64,000 bases of DNA, taken from positions 271,196,310-271,260,309 of the forward strand of contig JARDYH010000002.1 of the NCBI GenBank assembly GCA_029215795.1, in the 5' to 3' direction. The notes beneath the pieces were generated by a model. That model was not told the origin of the DNA and made no database searches. It worked only from the letters and a program-made list of their open reading frames with translations. The DNA is from Anniella stebbinsi. Its lineage: Eukaryota > Chordata > Lepidosauria > Squamata > Anniellidae. Shown piece after piece: positions 54,181 to 64,000 of the stretch. How positions within the stretch are numbered: the first letter of the stretch is position 1; each line of letters begins with the position of its first letter. A program made the position numbers and the translations under genes.

Positions 54181-55137
54181 TAGGGTGACCATATGTCAGG
54201 AAAAAACAGGACATGTCAGGAATTTTGGTAACAAATCCAGGAAGGGGGAGATTTATGAAATTTGAAGAAAAATCCGGATTTTTTCCATCCTCTCCCCACC
54301 CAAAGGGCATCTACTTTATAGTCAATGGGATTTAACAAAAATGCTTACAGCTCCATCATTTTTGGCACAATGATAGCCCTTAGGTCGGGCTTTAGCCATG
54401 CCAAATTTGAAGCAGATCTGTCCATCCGTTGATTTTTTAGGATTTTTTTTAAAATTTGAGGTTTTAAAATTATTATTTTTTTAGAAAACTGAAACTTGGC
54501 ACCATGATAGCTGTTAAGTAGCGCTTTAGCTATGCCATGTTTGAAGCAGATCCGTTAATACATTGATTTTTAGGATTTTTTAAAAAAAATTGAGGTTTCA
54601 AAATTATTATTTTTTTAAAAATACAATTTTTAAAGGTAAGGAGATTAAACTTGGCATGATGACAGCTCTAAAGTAGGTGTAGCTTTCTGTTTATTGTTTG
54701 TACCCAATTGCCATTACAATACAAGCACAAAGCACACAAATATAGAGCAAAACATTTGGTACAATAAAATAGCTCTTAAGTAGGGATTTAGTCATGCCAA
54801 GTTTCAAGCAGATCTGTTCATCAGTTGATTTTTAGGATTTTTGAAAAATGTGAGGTTTTAAAATTAATAATAAAAAACAACAAGTTTTAAAGGTAAGGAG
54901 ATGAAACATGGTGTGATGATAGCTCTTAACTAGGGCTTTAGTCATGCCAAGTTTCAAGCAGATCTGTTCATCTGTTGATTTTTCGCATTTTTTAAAAGTT
55001 TGAGGTCTTAAAAGTATTTTTTTTAAAAAAACACCTGGAGCCATACCCTTCAAACTCAGGCTGTCAAACCTCCTCTTTAGGGTCTTGCGCCTTGAGCAGT
55101 TTCAGCCCTTGGCATCAAGGGGATCTCAAGATTTTAG
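54181..55137 (-). repeat. W element, copy 2, with four or more tandem units
   Basis: Inverted relative to 40258-40800. From the left: TAGGGTGACCATATGTCAGG, a GAAATTTGAAG..CCGGATTTTT segment, CCCAAAGGGCATCTACTTTATAGTC, then units with TTTGGCACAATGATAGC, CTTTAGCCATGCCA, TTTGAAGCAGATCTG and GTTGATTTTTAGGATTTTT repeated near 54,350, 54,490, 54,770 and 54,910, and finally CCTCTTTAGGGTCTTGCGCC. Its terminal word is the same as that of family M, so W may be a longer relative mobilised by the same transposase. Confidence 0.7.
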
Positions 55138-55365
55138 CTAAGAAGAGCTGGGCGCGCACAGCACCTTTCCTGTTGCAGTTTTGGTGGGCAGTCAAGCACC
55201 TGAAGCTCAGCAGAGGTGAGGTGTTCACAGATCAAAATGTGGGAAAGGAGAGGTCAGTCAAAGCAGCCCACAGGGCAAAACAGAATGGACCAGAGGCCTT
55301 TTTCTCAGAGTTCCACATCATGGGTGATAAAGCCCATAATCATGGCTCCAAGATGAAGTCACATC

Positions 55366-55570
55366 TATAGGCGTGCATACAGGGTGTGCTGGATGTGCCC
55401 AGGTGCACCCTAATTTCCCAGGGCACTTCTGCTTTCCTGCCCCTCCACTTGAATCAGGGCTTTTGAAAGGATGGGAAAGCCTCTGGAAATCTGCCAGTGA
55501 AAATTCCTCTTTTAATTAGAATGAATTGGCAAAGGCTTTTTTTTTTTTTTTTGGAGAAATAGAAAAGGAT
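55366..55570. repeat. Fragment of the CATAGGCGTGCA hAT-like family
   Basis: TATAGGCGTGCATACAGGGTGTGC, then GTGCCCAGGTGCACCCTAAT resembles the ends of 22031-22539. A T run follows at about 55,540-55,551. Only one end is recognisable. Confidence 0.5.
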
Positions 55571-56145
55571 CAACAATCGCTTCTAAAATATTATATTAAA
55601 GCATTTATTAAAGTAGGTGGGTGGCGTTTCACTGTATTAAAAGATATGATGATGCCGCTATACTCACTTGTATCATTCATCTTGGTTTAGCTCTGACTGA
55701 GCAGTATCATCTTTCGACATATTAAAGAGACTTTAACATTATTGTACTAATGTAATATTATTAAATCAAATTCCTCTACAAAGAATGTGTTTAATATATG
55801 AAACAGATTCAAAACATATATTTAGCCTAGTACTTCAGGATAAGGCATTATTAGGGGATACACATTTATGGGATGAAAGTGGGTTGGTTGAAATCAGACT
55901 AATATTAAAACACAGAAGGCAAATTTATTCCTGCAGGGAGACACATGTGCTGCCTCCTGACGCCCTGTACTCTCTTTTGGTGGAGTACATGCGCATGTGT
56001 GCTCAGGTTCAGCGTCAGGCATTCTAAACAAGCACCTCACTTGCACCTTCCAAGCTTATTTAGAATGCTTGAAGCTATTAGCATATCAGGCGATGCCTGG
56101 AACATGAGACAGAAGTTGCCCTGCATCGTTCAGTTCCTGCCTGAC
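55570..56145. other. No gene seen
   Basis: AT-rich, with some LINE-like words (TTAATATATGAAACAGATTC). A foldback-like pair GGCATTCTAAACAAGC and GCTTATTTAGAATGC occurs at about 56,017-56,068. No exon recognised. Confidence 0.35.
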
Positions 56146-56150
56146 TTATT

Positions 56151-56656
56151 GTCTCAATCCAGACGACGTATTAGGCAACGGAGGGGTAAATAACGTACTG
56201 ACCTTGCGTTAGGCAGGAGGAGCTTCACAGACGACATGCTGCAGCTGGTGCTGTTCGGTACTGGCAAACGCCCCGGCTGCTACGAACTTGCGGCGGCCAT
56301 TTTGGTTGTAGCCTCTCCTCCCTGTGTCCTCCAGCTGTATCCCAGCAGGCACCGTGAGTTCTGCCGGCTGCATAGAGTGGCCGGGGTTTTTTGGCTGCTC
56401 TAGGCAGCAGAACTCTATTCCGAAACAGAATAGTCCACCCGGGGGTGGGGGGGCAGAATTCAGACGACACTTTAAACAACAGGGCTTCGGGCTAAACAAC
56501 GTGCAAGCCCGTTGTTTCGCTCTGTGTTTAAAGTGCCTGATTAACGTACTGTTAGTTGTGTGTGCGTTGTGTGTTGCCCTCCAAACGACACAATAAGCAA
56601 TACAACTCACATTGTCCCCCCTCCTCCATTGCCTAATGTGTCGTCCGAATTGAGCC
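56151..56656 (-). mobile_element. Long-form T-family MITE, copy 2
   Basis: 506 bp, inverted relative to 18507-19013 and collinear with it. ATT flanks both sides (56148-56150 and 56657-56659). The ends are GTCTCAATCCAGACGACG and GTCGTCCGAATTGAGCC. The GC-rich core and its shared frame (RNRVLLPRAA, YAAGRTHGACWDTAGGH) are preserved; the frame on the minus strand extends to 162 codons here by running through the terminal hairpin. No known domain. Confidence 0.8.
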
Positions 56657-56699
56657 ATTGTGATTACAGAATGATAATCTATTCTCAACTGCATCAATG

Positions 56700-56936
56700 C
56701 CCAATATTTTTATTTATTAATACATTTATTTCTCACCTCATTCCCTCTGTCTTGCAAGGAACCCCAAGCAGCTTAAATGGCCCTTCTCCTCTCCTTTTTA
56801 TTCTCACAACAACCTGTGAGGTAGGTTAGGCTGAAAGTCAGTGACTAGCCCAAAGTCCCCCAGTGAGCTTCACTGCTGAATAGGGTCTTCCAAGTCCCAG
56901 GCCAATACCCTAACCACTACGCCACACCGGCTCTTT
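56700..56936 (-). mobile_element. tRNA-derived SINE, full-length copy
   Basis: Minus strand: AGCCGGTGTGGCGTAGTGGT with TTAGGGTATTGGCCTGGGA, body with AGGTTGTTGTGAGAATAAAA, CATTTAAGCTGCTTGGGGTTCC and a TAAATAAAAATA tail. It follows the T element within 45 bp. Confidence 0.85.
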
Positions 56937-57159
56937 CCAAGGGAAGATTACTTTCTTGCATAGCAATTGTTAGGATGATACATTTTAAAGGGTCATGGCC
57001 GCTCACTCTGTAGCATTAGAGAGGGGAGAAGAGTTTATTCCCACTGAAATAGCAAAGCACTTCATCAGAAGGTCAAATCCTTCCTCTTTGCCAAAAATAA
57101 TCCTCCTAAAGAGCTTTATCTGTGAATTCCACCAGGCTTTAGAAAATTCCTGGCAGAAG

Positions 57160-57520
57160 GTAACTCTAGATGGGCGCTTTTCCCCGCAGTAGCTTCGGAG
57201 TGGCGGCAGGTGGATTACATGATGCTGCCACCACTCCGAAGCTCCTACGGGGAAAAGCCCCAAAGCACCGCTCTAAAAAAGTCAGGCATTTACCCCAACT
57301 TTTTTAGCTTGTAGCGAGGCAACGACGGCATTTGCCATCTGTCGCTGTTGCTCTGGAGCTTCTGGGAGACCTCCACAGTCTATGGCAACCACTGATTGGG
57401 CTGGGCAGGGAAGGGAAGGGGGTGGACCAGCGAGCCATAAGCTCGCTGCACCACCTCTGCGCCTCCGCAGTCTTACCCCACCATTTTAAAAAAGTAAAAA
57501 AAAATGTAAACTTATGATTG
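57160..57520. repeat. GC-rich interspersed repeat, family P, copy 2
   Basis: GATGGGCGCTTTTCCCCGCAG with the inverted partner CTACGGGGAAAAGCCCC, an internal hairpin CTTCGGAGTGGCGGCAG..CTGCCACCACTCCGAAG, then GGCAACGACGGCATTTGCCA and GGGGGTGGACCAGCGAGCCA as in copy 1. The paired arms at the left end make a foldback transposon the best guess. Confidence 0.6.
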
Positions 57521-57524
57521 AAGA

Positions 57525-59575
57525 GGGGGGCTGATGCTCCCAGCCGCCTCTACAGCTGTTGCTGCTGCTCTGCTGGGCAGGCGGCAGCAGGAATGCCCGC
57601 TGTGGCACTCCTTCTGCTGTAGATGGGCGGAAGGAGCACCAATGCGGGGTCGCTGCCTGCCACCATCGCTGTGTGGTGCTGGCGGCACCGTGAAGATGAG
57701 GGCAGAATCTGTAAACTGAGAGTTTCCCATCTGTAAACTGAGAGTTTCCCTCCCCCCCACCCATGGTTTGCTTTTGCGGGTTCCCCCTCCGTTTCCTATG
57801 CGAGTCTAGCGTTTTGATTTACACGTGCTTGGTATTGCTGCAGTATCTGCAATACCTGCAATATCTGCTTGTGCCTTTTGGACTTTGCCCGTTCAGGGAT
57901 ACATCGAAACAGAAACTAAAAACTCCGACCTCAGGGCGAGAGGACTGCTTGACAGGGACGGCGTCATGCGAGTCCAGCGCTGAATTAGTAGAGCAAAGTC
58001 GAGGTGGGTGTGCTTAAATCCGTCCGTGTGATAACAACCTGACAATAACTGATAAAGGAGAACCAGGTTGTTTTTAACAGGGACGCGAACACCAGTCTGT
58101 AAAACGGTCTGAATTTTCGGTAAAGTCTCATTAAGGGTCAAACTACATGTTACGTGAAGGACATTTTCTAAAAAGCCTGCGTAGCACAAACCATGTTCTC
58201 CTTTGATAAAAAGCAGCTGCAGCCTGGTCTTGTGGTCTGGATTAGGACTGTCAAGAGAGAGTTTAACGTTTCCGTGCCCTTGTTTTCCTGTCAAAAATTG
58301 CTCACCCCAGCTGCTATTTGACCTCAAAGGTGTTCTTTATTATAAACGTGACTTTTGGAAGAAAATAGCAGCTGGGGGGCAGGGAAATAGATTTTTGGTG
58401 GAAAAACAGGGTGGGGAAGAAAGTTTTTTTTAAAAAAAACTGCCACTCCATGGCTGCTTTTCATAAAAAAAAGGAAGTGGGCAGTACTAAGCATGCTTTG
58501 AGAAAGTGTGGTTAACATAGTAAGTCCTTGACCCAAGGCCGAGGTTTCAAAGAGGAATTAACTCCTTTGAAACAGTCAAAGTTCTCACACTGATATATGA
58601 AGCACGTGATCAGAAGGGGATGATCAGAAGAAAGTACTCCATTTGGTCATTTCATATACATCTATTGTGAAGCAGAGAGTGTTCCTTCATGTCAGAGGCT
58701 TTGGGGACAAATCCCCACAGAACCCAGTAAGTGGTTTCATCTTCATTTTGACTACCATATTATTTTGCCCAGAGAAAGAACCCCCTCCTCACCCCCAGCA
58801 CAAACACATCAACGTCTGATATCATGGCCCAGTTCCAGTCCTAGTCAGGACAATGCCAAAATAACTTTGTTGGATTGAGAATTAGATTGAGATCCTGTGC
58901 AGCATTAAAATATGGGTTTCATGTGTTGGAGTATTTCTAAACTTGCATCCACCACAAATGAGTGCACAAGCAGACACAGTAACAAGAAATAGAAAACAAA
59001 CTAAGGGTTCTATACTTGAGTTATACTGGATGAGGGGTTATATTGTGTTGGTCAATCTTGCTCCCAATGCTGCCAGCACACAATGCTCACACCCTTTTGC
59101 TTTACGCCCCACCCACCCTTGCTCTGGCCACTCCAAATATCCAGCCCCGGCCAGTTGCCAGCATAACAAATGGCCCTTGATCTTGTGGAAGTTGCGTTGC
59201 CCACCCTGGGCTATAGGATGTGGTGGAAGCCCTGCTCTGCTGGTGAAATGCCAAATATGACACCATGACATTTACTCTAGCAGAGCACCTCAGGTACACC
59301 AGCAGAACACTCCACCGGTGAAGCTGTTCTAGTGGGGCAAATACGCTGGTGGAATAGCTCAAACCAAACAAAGTTATGGGTGTGATGTGGATGTCACAGG
59401 GGAGGAGCACACAGGGAGGATTACCCCTTCAATCCATGCCTCAACCCCATTAATAGCACAAGTTTGCACCAGAATTTACCTCCCATTGAGTTTAATGGGA
59501 GGGAAATGAATAAAAAAATAGCTGCCCCCATGTCGGCAGCTTCCCCATTCACATCACCACAACAGAGCGTAGGAT
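57525..59575. other. No supported gene; GC-rich frames at 57.5-58.3 kb
   Basis: 57530-57720 is GC-rich with frames on both strands (61-92 codons), as expected from composition. A minus-strand 144-codon frame (57893-58327) includes KNNLVLLYQLLSGCYHTDG and no known domain; both ends lack clear splice sites. There is no CpG-island-like promoter comparable to 13.5 kb, though CpGs are raised at 57.55-57.80 kb. Nothing else recognised. Confidence 0.35.
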
Positions 59576-59579
59576 ACGT

Positions 59580-59706
59580 CAGCCTTCCCCAACCTGGTGC
59601 CCTCCAGTTATTTTGGACTACAACTCTCACCATTCCTGATCATTGGCCATGCTTGCTGGGGTTCATGTGAACTGAAACATCTGGAGGGTATCAAGTTGGG
59701 GAAGGC
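59580..59706. mobile_element. Palindromic MITE (CAGCCTTCCCCAACCTGGTG family)
   Basis: TCAGCCTTCCCCAACCTGGTG at the left pairs with CAAGTTGGGGAAGGCA at the right, and TTTTGGACTACAACTCTCACC lies in the left arm. About 127 bp. Partial copies at 4530, 29640 and 31722. Non-coding. Confidence 0.75.
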
Positions 59707-59849
59707 AGAGATATGGTGTAACTCATCACCCAATCACAGTGCACTCCCACCAGTATAAAAACCCCACATAGGGAGGAACTAGGGGGGGGTGGAACTATGA
59801 ACAGCCCAACCTTATAACAACACACATGGAAACTTGAACACATCACTAA

Positions 59850-60204
59850 GGCTGCCTCTACAAGAGAGGTTTAAAGCTCTTTCAAGGTGCTTAAATTTTT
59901 TTACCTCTACAAGAACGGAGTGCAAATCGGGCGCAGAGGCACGTTATCTCTCCGATTATGTGCATTATCGAATGCGCGTTAAACAACGAGTTTTATTTTG
60001 CTCCGGCCGTTAAAGCGCATTTTGACTATGTGAACAAGCGCTTATGCACATTAACTACTTGTAAAGCGCATTTTGGTCATCCATTAATGCGCTTCGCCGC
60101 CTGTGGCCACCTCTTGTGCAGAGGGATTAGGCGTAAATGCGCTTCTGAGGTTATGCACATAATCGCCTAACCAGGTGCAAAAGCAAATCCTTGTAGAGGG
60201 GACC
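59850..60204 (+). mobile_element. 355-bp Harbinger-like MITE, family H, copy 4
   Basis: Exactly 355 bp, flanked by TAA (59847-59849 and 60205-60207). The ends are GGCTGCCTCTACAAGAGAGG and the complement of CTTGTAGAGGGGACC. The shared frame is intact for 70 codons (59958-60170), but with about 14 amino-acid differences from copy 1 and only a few silent changes. Several ATGCGC words have become ATGTGC or ATGCAC, the expected effect of CpG methylation decay. Confidence 0.9.
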
Positions 60205-60767
60205 TAATGCTGACTTCGTGTCTTTTTATTGTTTTTACAGATGAAGCCATAAGAGTTCCTTCGCTGAGCCTGTGGCTTCTGCCTATTTTCTGCATTTTGT
60301 ACATGTTGGGGTCATGACAATGTGACAGACATACCCTTGGCCAAGCCAATGCAGGTTGGTTCCCTCACCCCACCAGCACAGCTGCTGATGGGTGGGTTAT
60401 GGTAATTTTTCCAGGAACACTGTGTGTGTGCCTGCCATTATTATTAGCCATGTTTGCATTTTCTGATTGAATGTTTTCCCCTCTTCTCCTGGCTGAGCTA
60501 CTACTGTGATGGTAGTATCTCTGGCTGTCATGACTCAGGGATCTGACACCCCCAAAGGGGGATGAGGCCATGAACTTGAGGGTAGAATTGGAAGGTGAGA
60601 GAGGATTGCCCTGAGAGTCTCCAGCATCCCAGATGTTCTGGCACGGGAGAAGGCTATTCTGCCACCATCTCTCTAATCTGATAATGTCAGACTGCTGCCC
60701 TCTGACTTTGAGGACTCCAGCTGAGAACTACAATCTCCCCAATGCTGTAGGAGTCAATGGCTTGTGA

Positions 60768-61132
60768 GGGTGCCTCTACAAGAGCGATTTAAAGCTCTTT
60801 CAAAGCGCATTAAATTTTTTACCTCTACAAGAGCGGAGCGCAAATCGAGGGTTGATGCGCGTTTTCTCTCCGATTATGCGAGAGTTTTAATTTATAAAAC
60901 TCTAAAATAAAGTTATAAAATAGCGAGTTTTAATTTTCCGCGGGAGTTAAAGCGCCTTATGACCATGTAAACAAGCGATTCTCCGCATTTCAACCACTTT
61001 AAAGTGTGTTTCATACTGCCAGTTATGCGCTTCACCGCCTGTCGTTTATGGGAATTAGGTGTAAAAGCAATGGTGAGAAGATGTGCATAATTGGGCAACC
61101 GGGCGGCAAGCCAAATTCTTGTAGAGGGGGCT
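60768..61132 (+). mobile_element. Harbinger-like MITE, family H, copy 5 (diverged)
   Basis: GGGTGCCTCTACAAGAGCGA to TTCTTGTAGAGGGGGCT, 365 bp. Interior words (GAGCGGAGCGCAAATCG, TTTCTCTCCGATTATGCG, GTTAAAGCGCC) follow the family order but with indels, and the shared frame is broken. The flanks TGA and AGA do not match exactly. It lies only 564 bp from copy 4 in the same orientation, with distinct flanks, so it is a separate insertion. Confidence 0.8.
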
Positions 61133-61139
61133 AGAGGAG

Positions 61140-63900
61140 CTCCTCCCACTGGGGGTGGTGGAGCTAACCACTCAGACTGAGCTATAGCTGTATTTAAGGT
61201 TGTATGATTCTGAAACAACATTCTAAACATTCCAAACACAGTGCTGTCTTTCCTGAAGGTCTAGCTGGTGGGAACCAGAACTGCAGCTGGGACATCCCCA
61301 TGTTGACTGAAACCTGCTTTCTGTTGGAGCAGAACACCAGTGTAATGTGAGTATAGGATTATTCTTCCCAACATTTATCTGAATTAACGGAGTGGGGATG
61401 GGGGAGAAATCAGAACATGTGGGCACCCCCAGTGCCAGCTCCAGATTTTTGAGGGCCCTTGGGCAAGACACCTTCAATGGGCCCCCTCCCTCATTGTGTT
61501 TACCTTCTTACTGCGATTGCCACCAGCTGCTCTTTCTCCTCATTGCTTGACGGACAAACATCCAGGGAACAAAGAGGAAGTGGCAAATACTGCTTCTCAT
61601 TCTCACACCACCATTGTCTGGGCCAGAGCGAGAGGCAGGTGAACTAGGAAGTTAAATGGGTGAAGAAGAGGAACAACTCCAGGGGAGTAGGTGGCTGAAC
61701 CTTGAGGCTGGCCCTGGGCAGCTTCCGTATATTTAAAAGCTGTGGCTTGGCCTGAGTTGATGACAATTACTGTAGGATTCAGATCACTGTAGGTCACATC
61801 TCTCCATATTTAAAAGCTCCTGGTGGGTCTTCAGGGTCCCCTTGAGAATTATGGCTATGTGGAGAATGTCCAAGTATTGAATGATGAGAACAGTTATACT
61901 TGTTCATGCATTAAAATATCTCCCTTCTATCCAGGATATTGAAAACATCTGTCAGTACTGAGAGATCCTTAGATTAAAAACTCACCCAGCCAGAGTCCTT
62001 GGAGCCAAAATACCCATTATGCTAATTGCACAGCACGTTGCTGAAGGCTAGCTTATTTGTTCTGTTGTAAGCATGCACGCCGGCCCCATTTGGACTGGGA
62101 ACACTGTGCACTGGGAGGGAAGGTTTAACACCCCCTCCCCTATTTTTTCCTGAAACCAAAATAAGAAAAGAGTCTCTGTTGGCAACATCAGAAGGCAGTT
62201 GAGGTCTGAGTAGAGAGAACAATGTAACCAAGCAAGGGAAAACCTAAAAGCAGGCCTGAAGAAAGTCCAAGCACAGGGGGCTCCAGTGAAAATTAGTAGG
62301 CAGTCAGAGATACACGAGTTGGAGCTGCTGTATAAACATTGTCAGCTGCTAGGCCATTTTGGGCCATGGACTCAAACGTACACCTCCCTTTGGACAGCTG
62401 TATGTATTACTCCCATTGTGAAGCACACCGCTAACATGTCTTGTTTCCCTACCACCACAACCATTCCATGCCTCATAATTGCTTCTACATTCCTGATATG
62501 TTAGAGCAAAAAAAAAAAAACCTTGTTCGCATCTCTGATTTTTTTGAAGTAATACTCTGAGCATGTGTAGTTTTGCATTTTAAAAACTCACTTAAACCAC
62601 AGCATTATCTTAACTCCAGAAATACAATGAAACTTGCTTCTGTTGCCCTGATACCAAATACAATTACTTGGAGATAAGCACTATTTAGTTGTAGAAAATG
62701 ATATGTTTTTTTTAAAGTAAAATAAATAAATAAAAGTAGTACTTGCAACCACATACATGCCCAACCAGCTGCTTCCTAACTCTAAAACGTTTCAGAAGAA
62801 GAAAGGGTGCTAAGGTGAGCAACCCAGGCAAGTCCCAGCACTGCCCCTCACCTGCTGCTCTTTGAATTGTCATTCTGTGGGCCCTGAACTTGAGCTCCAG
62901 CCCTAGCTCTACTACCACGTTGTTCCAGCAATGTTCAGCTGCAGATCATCAGAGGTATGCTGGAAAAGGCCCTACTCATGAGGTGCCCTTTACTCATGAG
63001 GAGCTCTCTTTTGTAAGCAGCCATTTTTTTGTCTGACCCCCATCCTTGCCTGTACCTTTTAGTATTGGCATTCCTGGGGGTTAGGCAGTAGCTCGATATC
63101 CACCTCTGAATTGGAAGTAAAGCCCTCCACTTCTTGAAGGGTGGTCTGAGCCCCAACACACTAAACAACTATTTTGAACTCAGTTTTCAGTGCCAAAATG
63201 GAAGGCAAACTCTTTTTCCTCTCTCTGCCCCACTATCCGCCAGCCAACTCATTCCTCCCTGTCTCTTTTTCCCTCTCTTGCTGGATCACCATCCACCTAT
63301 AGACGCATGGGCTCTCACTCTCTCTTTCACACACACATACCATACACACATCCCCATCTATTCATATTCTCACAGGCCCCATCATGTATCCCAGAGCCAT
63401 TCATGGGAAATTAAGATGGCGGCAGCTAGAGGATCTCACTTTGCCTTGAAGTGATCTCAGCTACCGGTAAGAAAATGTGCTGTGTGAGGATTAGGGCACT
63501 ATGGCTACCACACACTATGAAAATTGCCCACAGGCACCACATTGGCTATCCCTGCTTTACATCATTGCCCCCCCCCCCACTGTGCCTTCATGACTAGCCA
63601 AATCCTTTTAAAAAGCAACAATGGACCTCGTGCTTATTGTTTGTTACATTTCTCTGATTGTCTGCTGCCTTGAAGTCCAGTTGTCAGGCAAAAAGGCAGC
63701 ATATACATATTTTAACAGATAATAATACTTCAGTAAATGTGCAAAACCTCTTACAGATTCCACTCAAATTGTTCTTATTAAATGATGCAATCATATTCCT
63801 GTTTCAGACACCATGCTACAAATGTGCACTATTCGCTGGTTCTACATTTTCCCCCAAGCTAACAATACTTACAGTACCAAGCTAACAATACTTACAGTAT
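61140..63900. other. No gene seen
   Basis: Average composition with short A, C and T runs (62,508-62,520; 63,568-63,579). Frames of 60-106 codons show no domains or splice context. No RNA gene or clear family copy recognised apart from scattered LINE-like tail words near 62,715-62,740. Confidence 0.35.
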
Positions 63901-63910
63901 ATATATAGAC

Positions 63911-63929
63911 AGACACACACACACACACA
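63911..63929. repeat. (CA)n microsatellite
   Basis: A short run of about nine CA units next to a duplicated 20-bp word (AAGCTAACAATACTTACAGT at about 63,857 and 63,879). Confidence 0.9.
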
Positions 63930-64000
63930 TATACACACTGTTTGTACTGGGGAAGACAAACAGTGCTGCTAGATAACATAATGAAGAGTTTTATTTAACC

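Noticed and set aside
54340..55020. Regularly spaced units suggesting a CRISPR array
   Set aside because: Units are about 130 bp, diverged, directly adjacent and part of a dispersed vertebrate repeat, with no unique spacers.
57893..58327. 144-codon minus-strand open frame
   Set aside because: No domain and no flanking splice or promoter signals. Kept only as part of an uncharacterised stretch.

Overview
This is vertebrate nuclear DNA, most likely from a squamate reptile. The evidence is the repeat mix: CR1 LINEs with reptile-type 3' ends (short TTCTTATG or TTCTATG repeats), L2-type and L1-type LINE remnants, a tRNA-derived SINE with A and B boxes, and very many short non-autonomous DNA transposons (MITEs). 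I cannot name the species. I find no bacterial-type gene, no CRISPR array and no complete host protein-coding gene. Almost every open frame of 60-160 codons is chance or lies inside a repeat. The frames that carry recognisable protein similarity are remnants of LINE reverse transcriptases.

Layout. 1-13.5 kb: repeats, a putative solo LTR on the minus strand (about 1.3-2.6 kb), a CR1 tail split by a palindromic MITE (7.5-8.35 kb), two SINEs (one split by a foldback) and AT-rich single-copy-looking sequence. 13.5-13.9 kb: the only good host gene signal, a CpG island with GC boxes, a CRE-like palindrome and a consensus splice donor on the minus strand at about 13,600. It suggests the first (5' UTR) exon and promoter of a gene transcribed leftward, with 1-13.6 kb as its first intron. 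Three foldback repeats sit end to end at 14.08-14.45 kb, beside the island. 14.5-29 kb: nested transposons, including a 509-bp element with a perfect 8-bp target duplication inside an older foldback, a hAT-like element inside a Harbinger-like one, and a CR1 cut by a 355-bp MITE. 28.4-28.9 kb: a second LTR candidate. 30-64 kb: more of the same families, an L1 fragment (48.1-48.6 kb), a MITE inside a GAT microsatellite (48.8-49.2 kb) and two final copies of the 355-bp family near 60-61 kb.

Four MITE systems can be defined from the window itself. (H) A CpG-rich element with CTCTACAAG ends: three copies are exactly 355 bp and have 3-bp target duplications; five copies in all. (M) A dimeric, nested-palindrome element of about 318 bp with ends AGGGTGACCATATG and 8-bp target duplications: seven full and two half copies. 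(T) GGCTGAATTCGGACGAC elements in a short (about 230 bp) and a long (about 506 bp) form, with 3-bp duplications. (hAT-like) Several palindromes with 8-bp duplications. The nesting gives a relative order of insertion. The H family is the best candidate for something not well described, but its conserved open frame looks like chance rather than a maintained gene.
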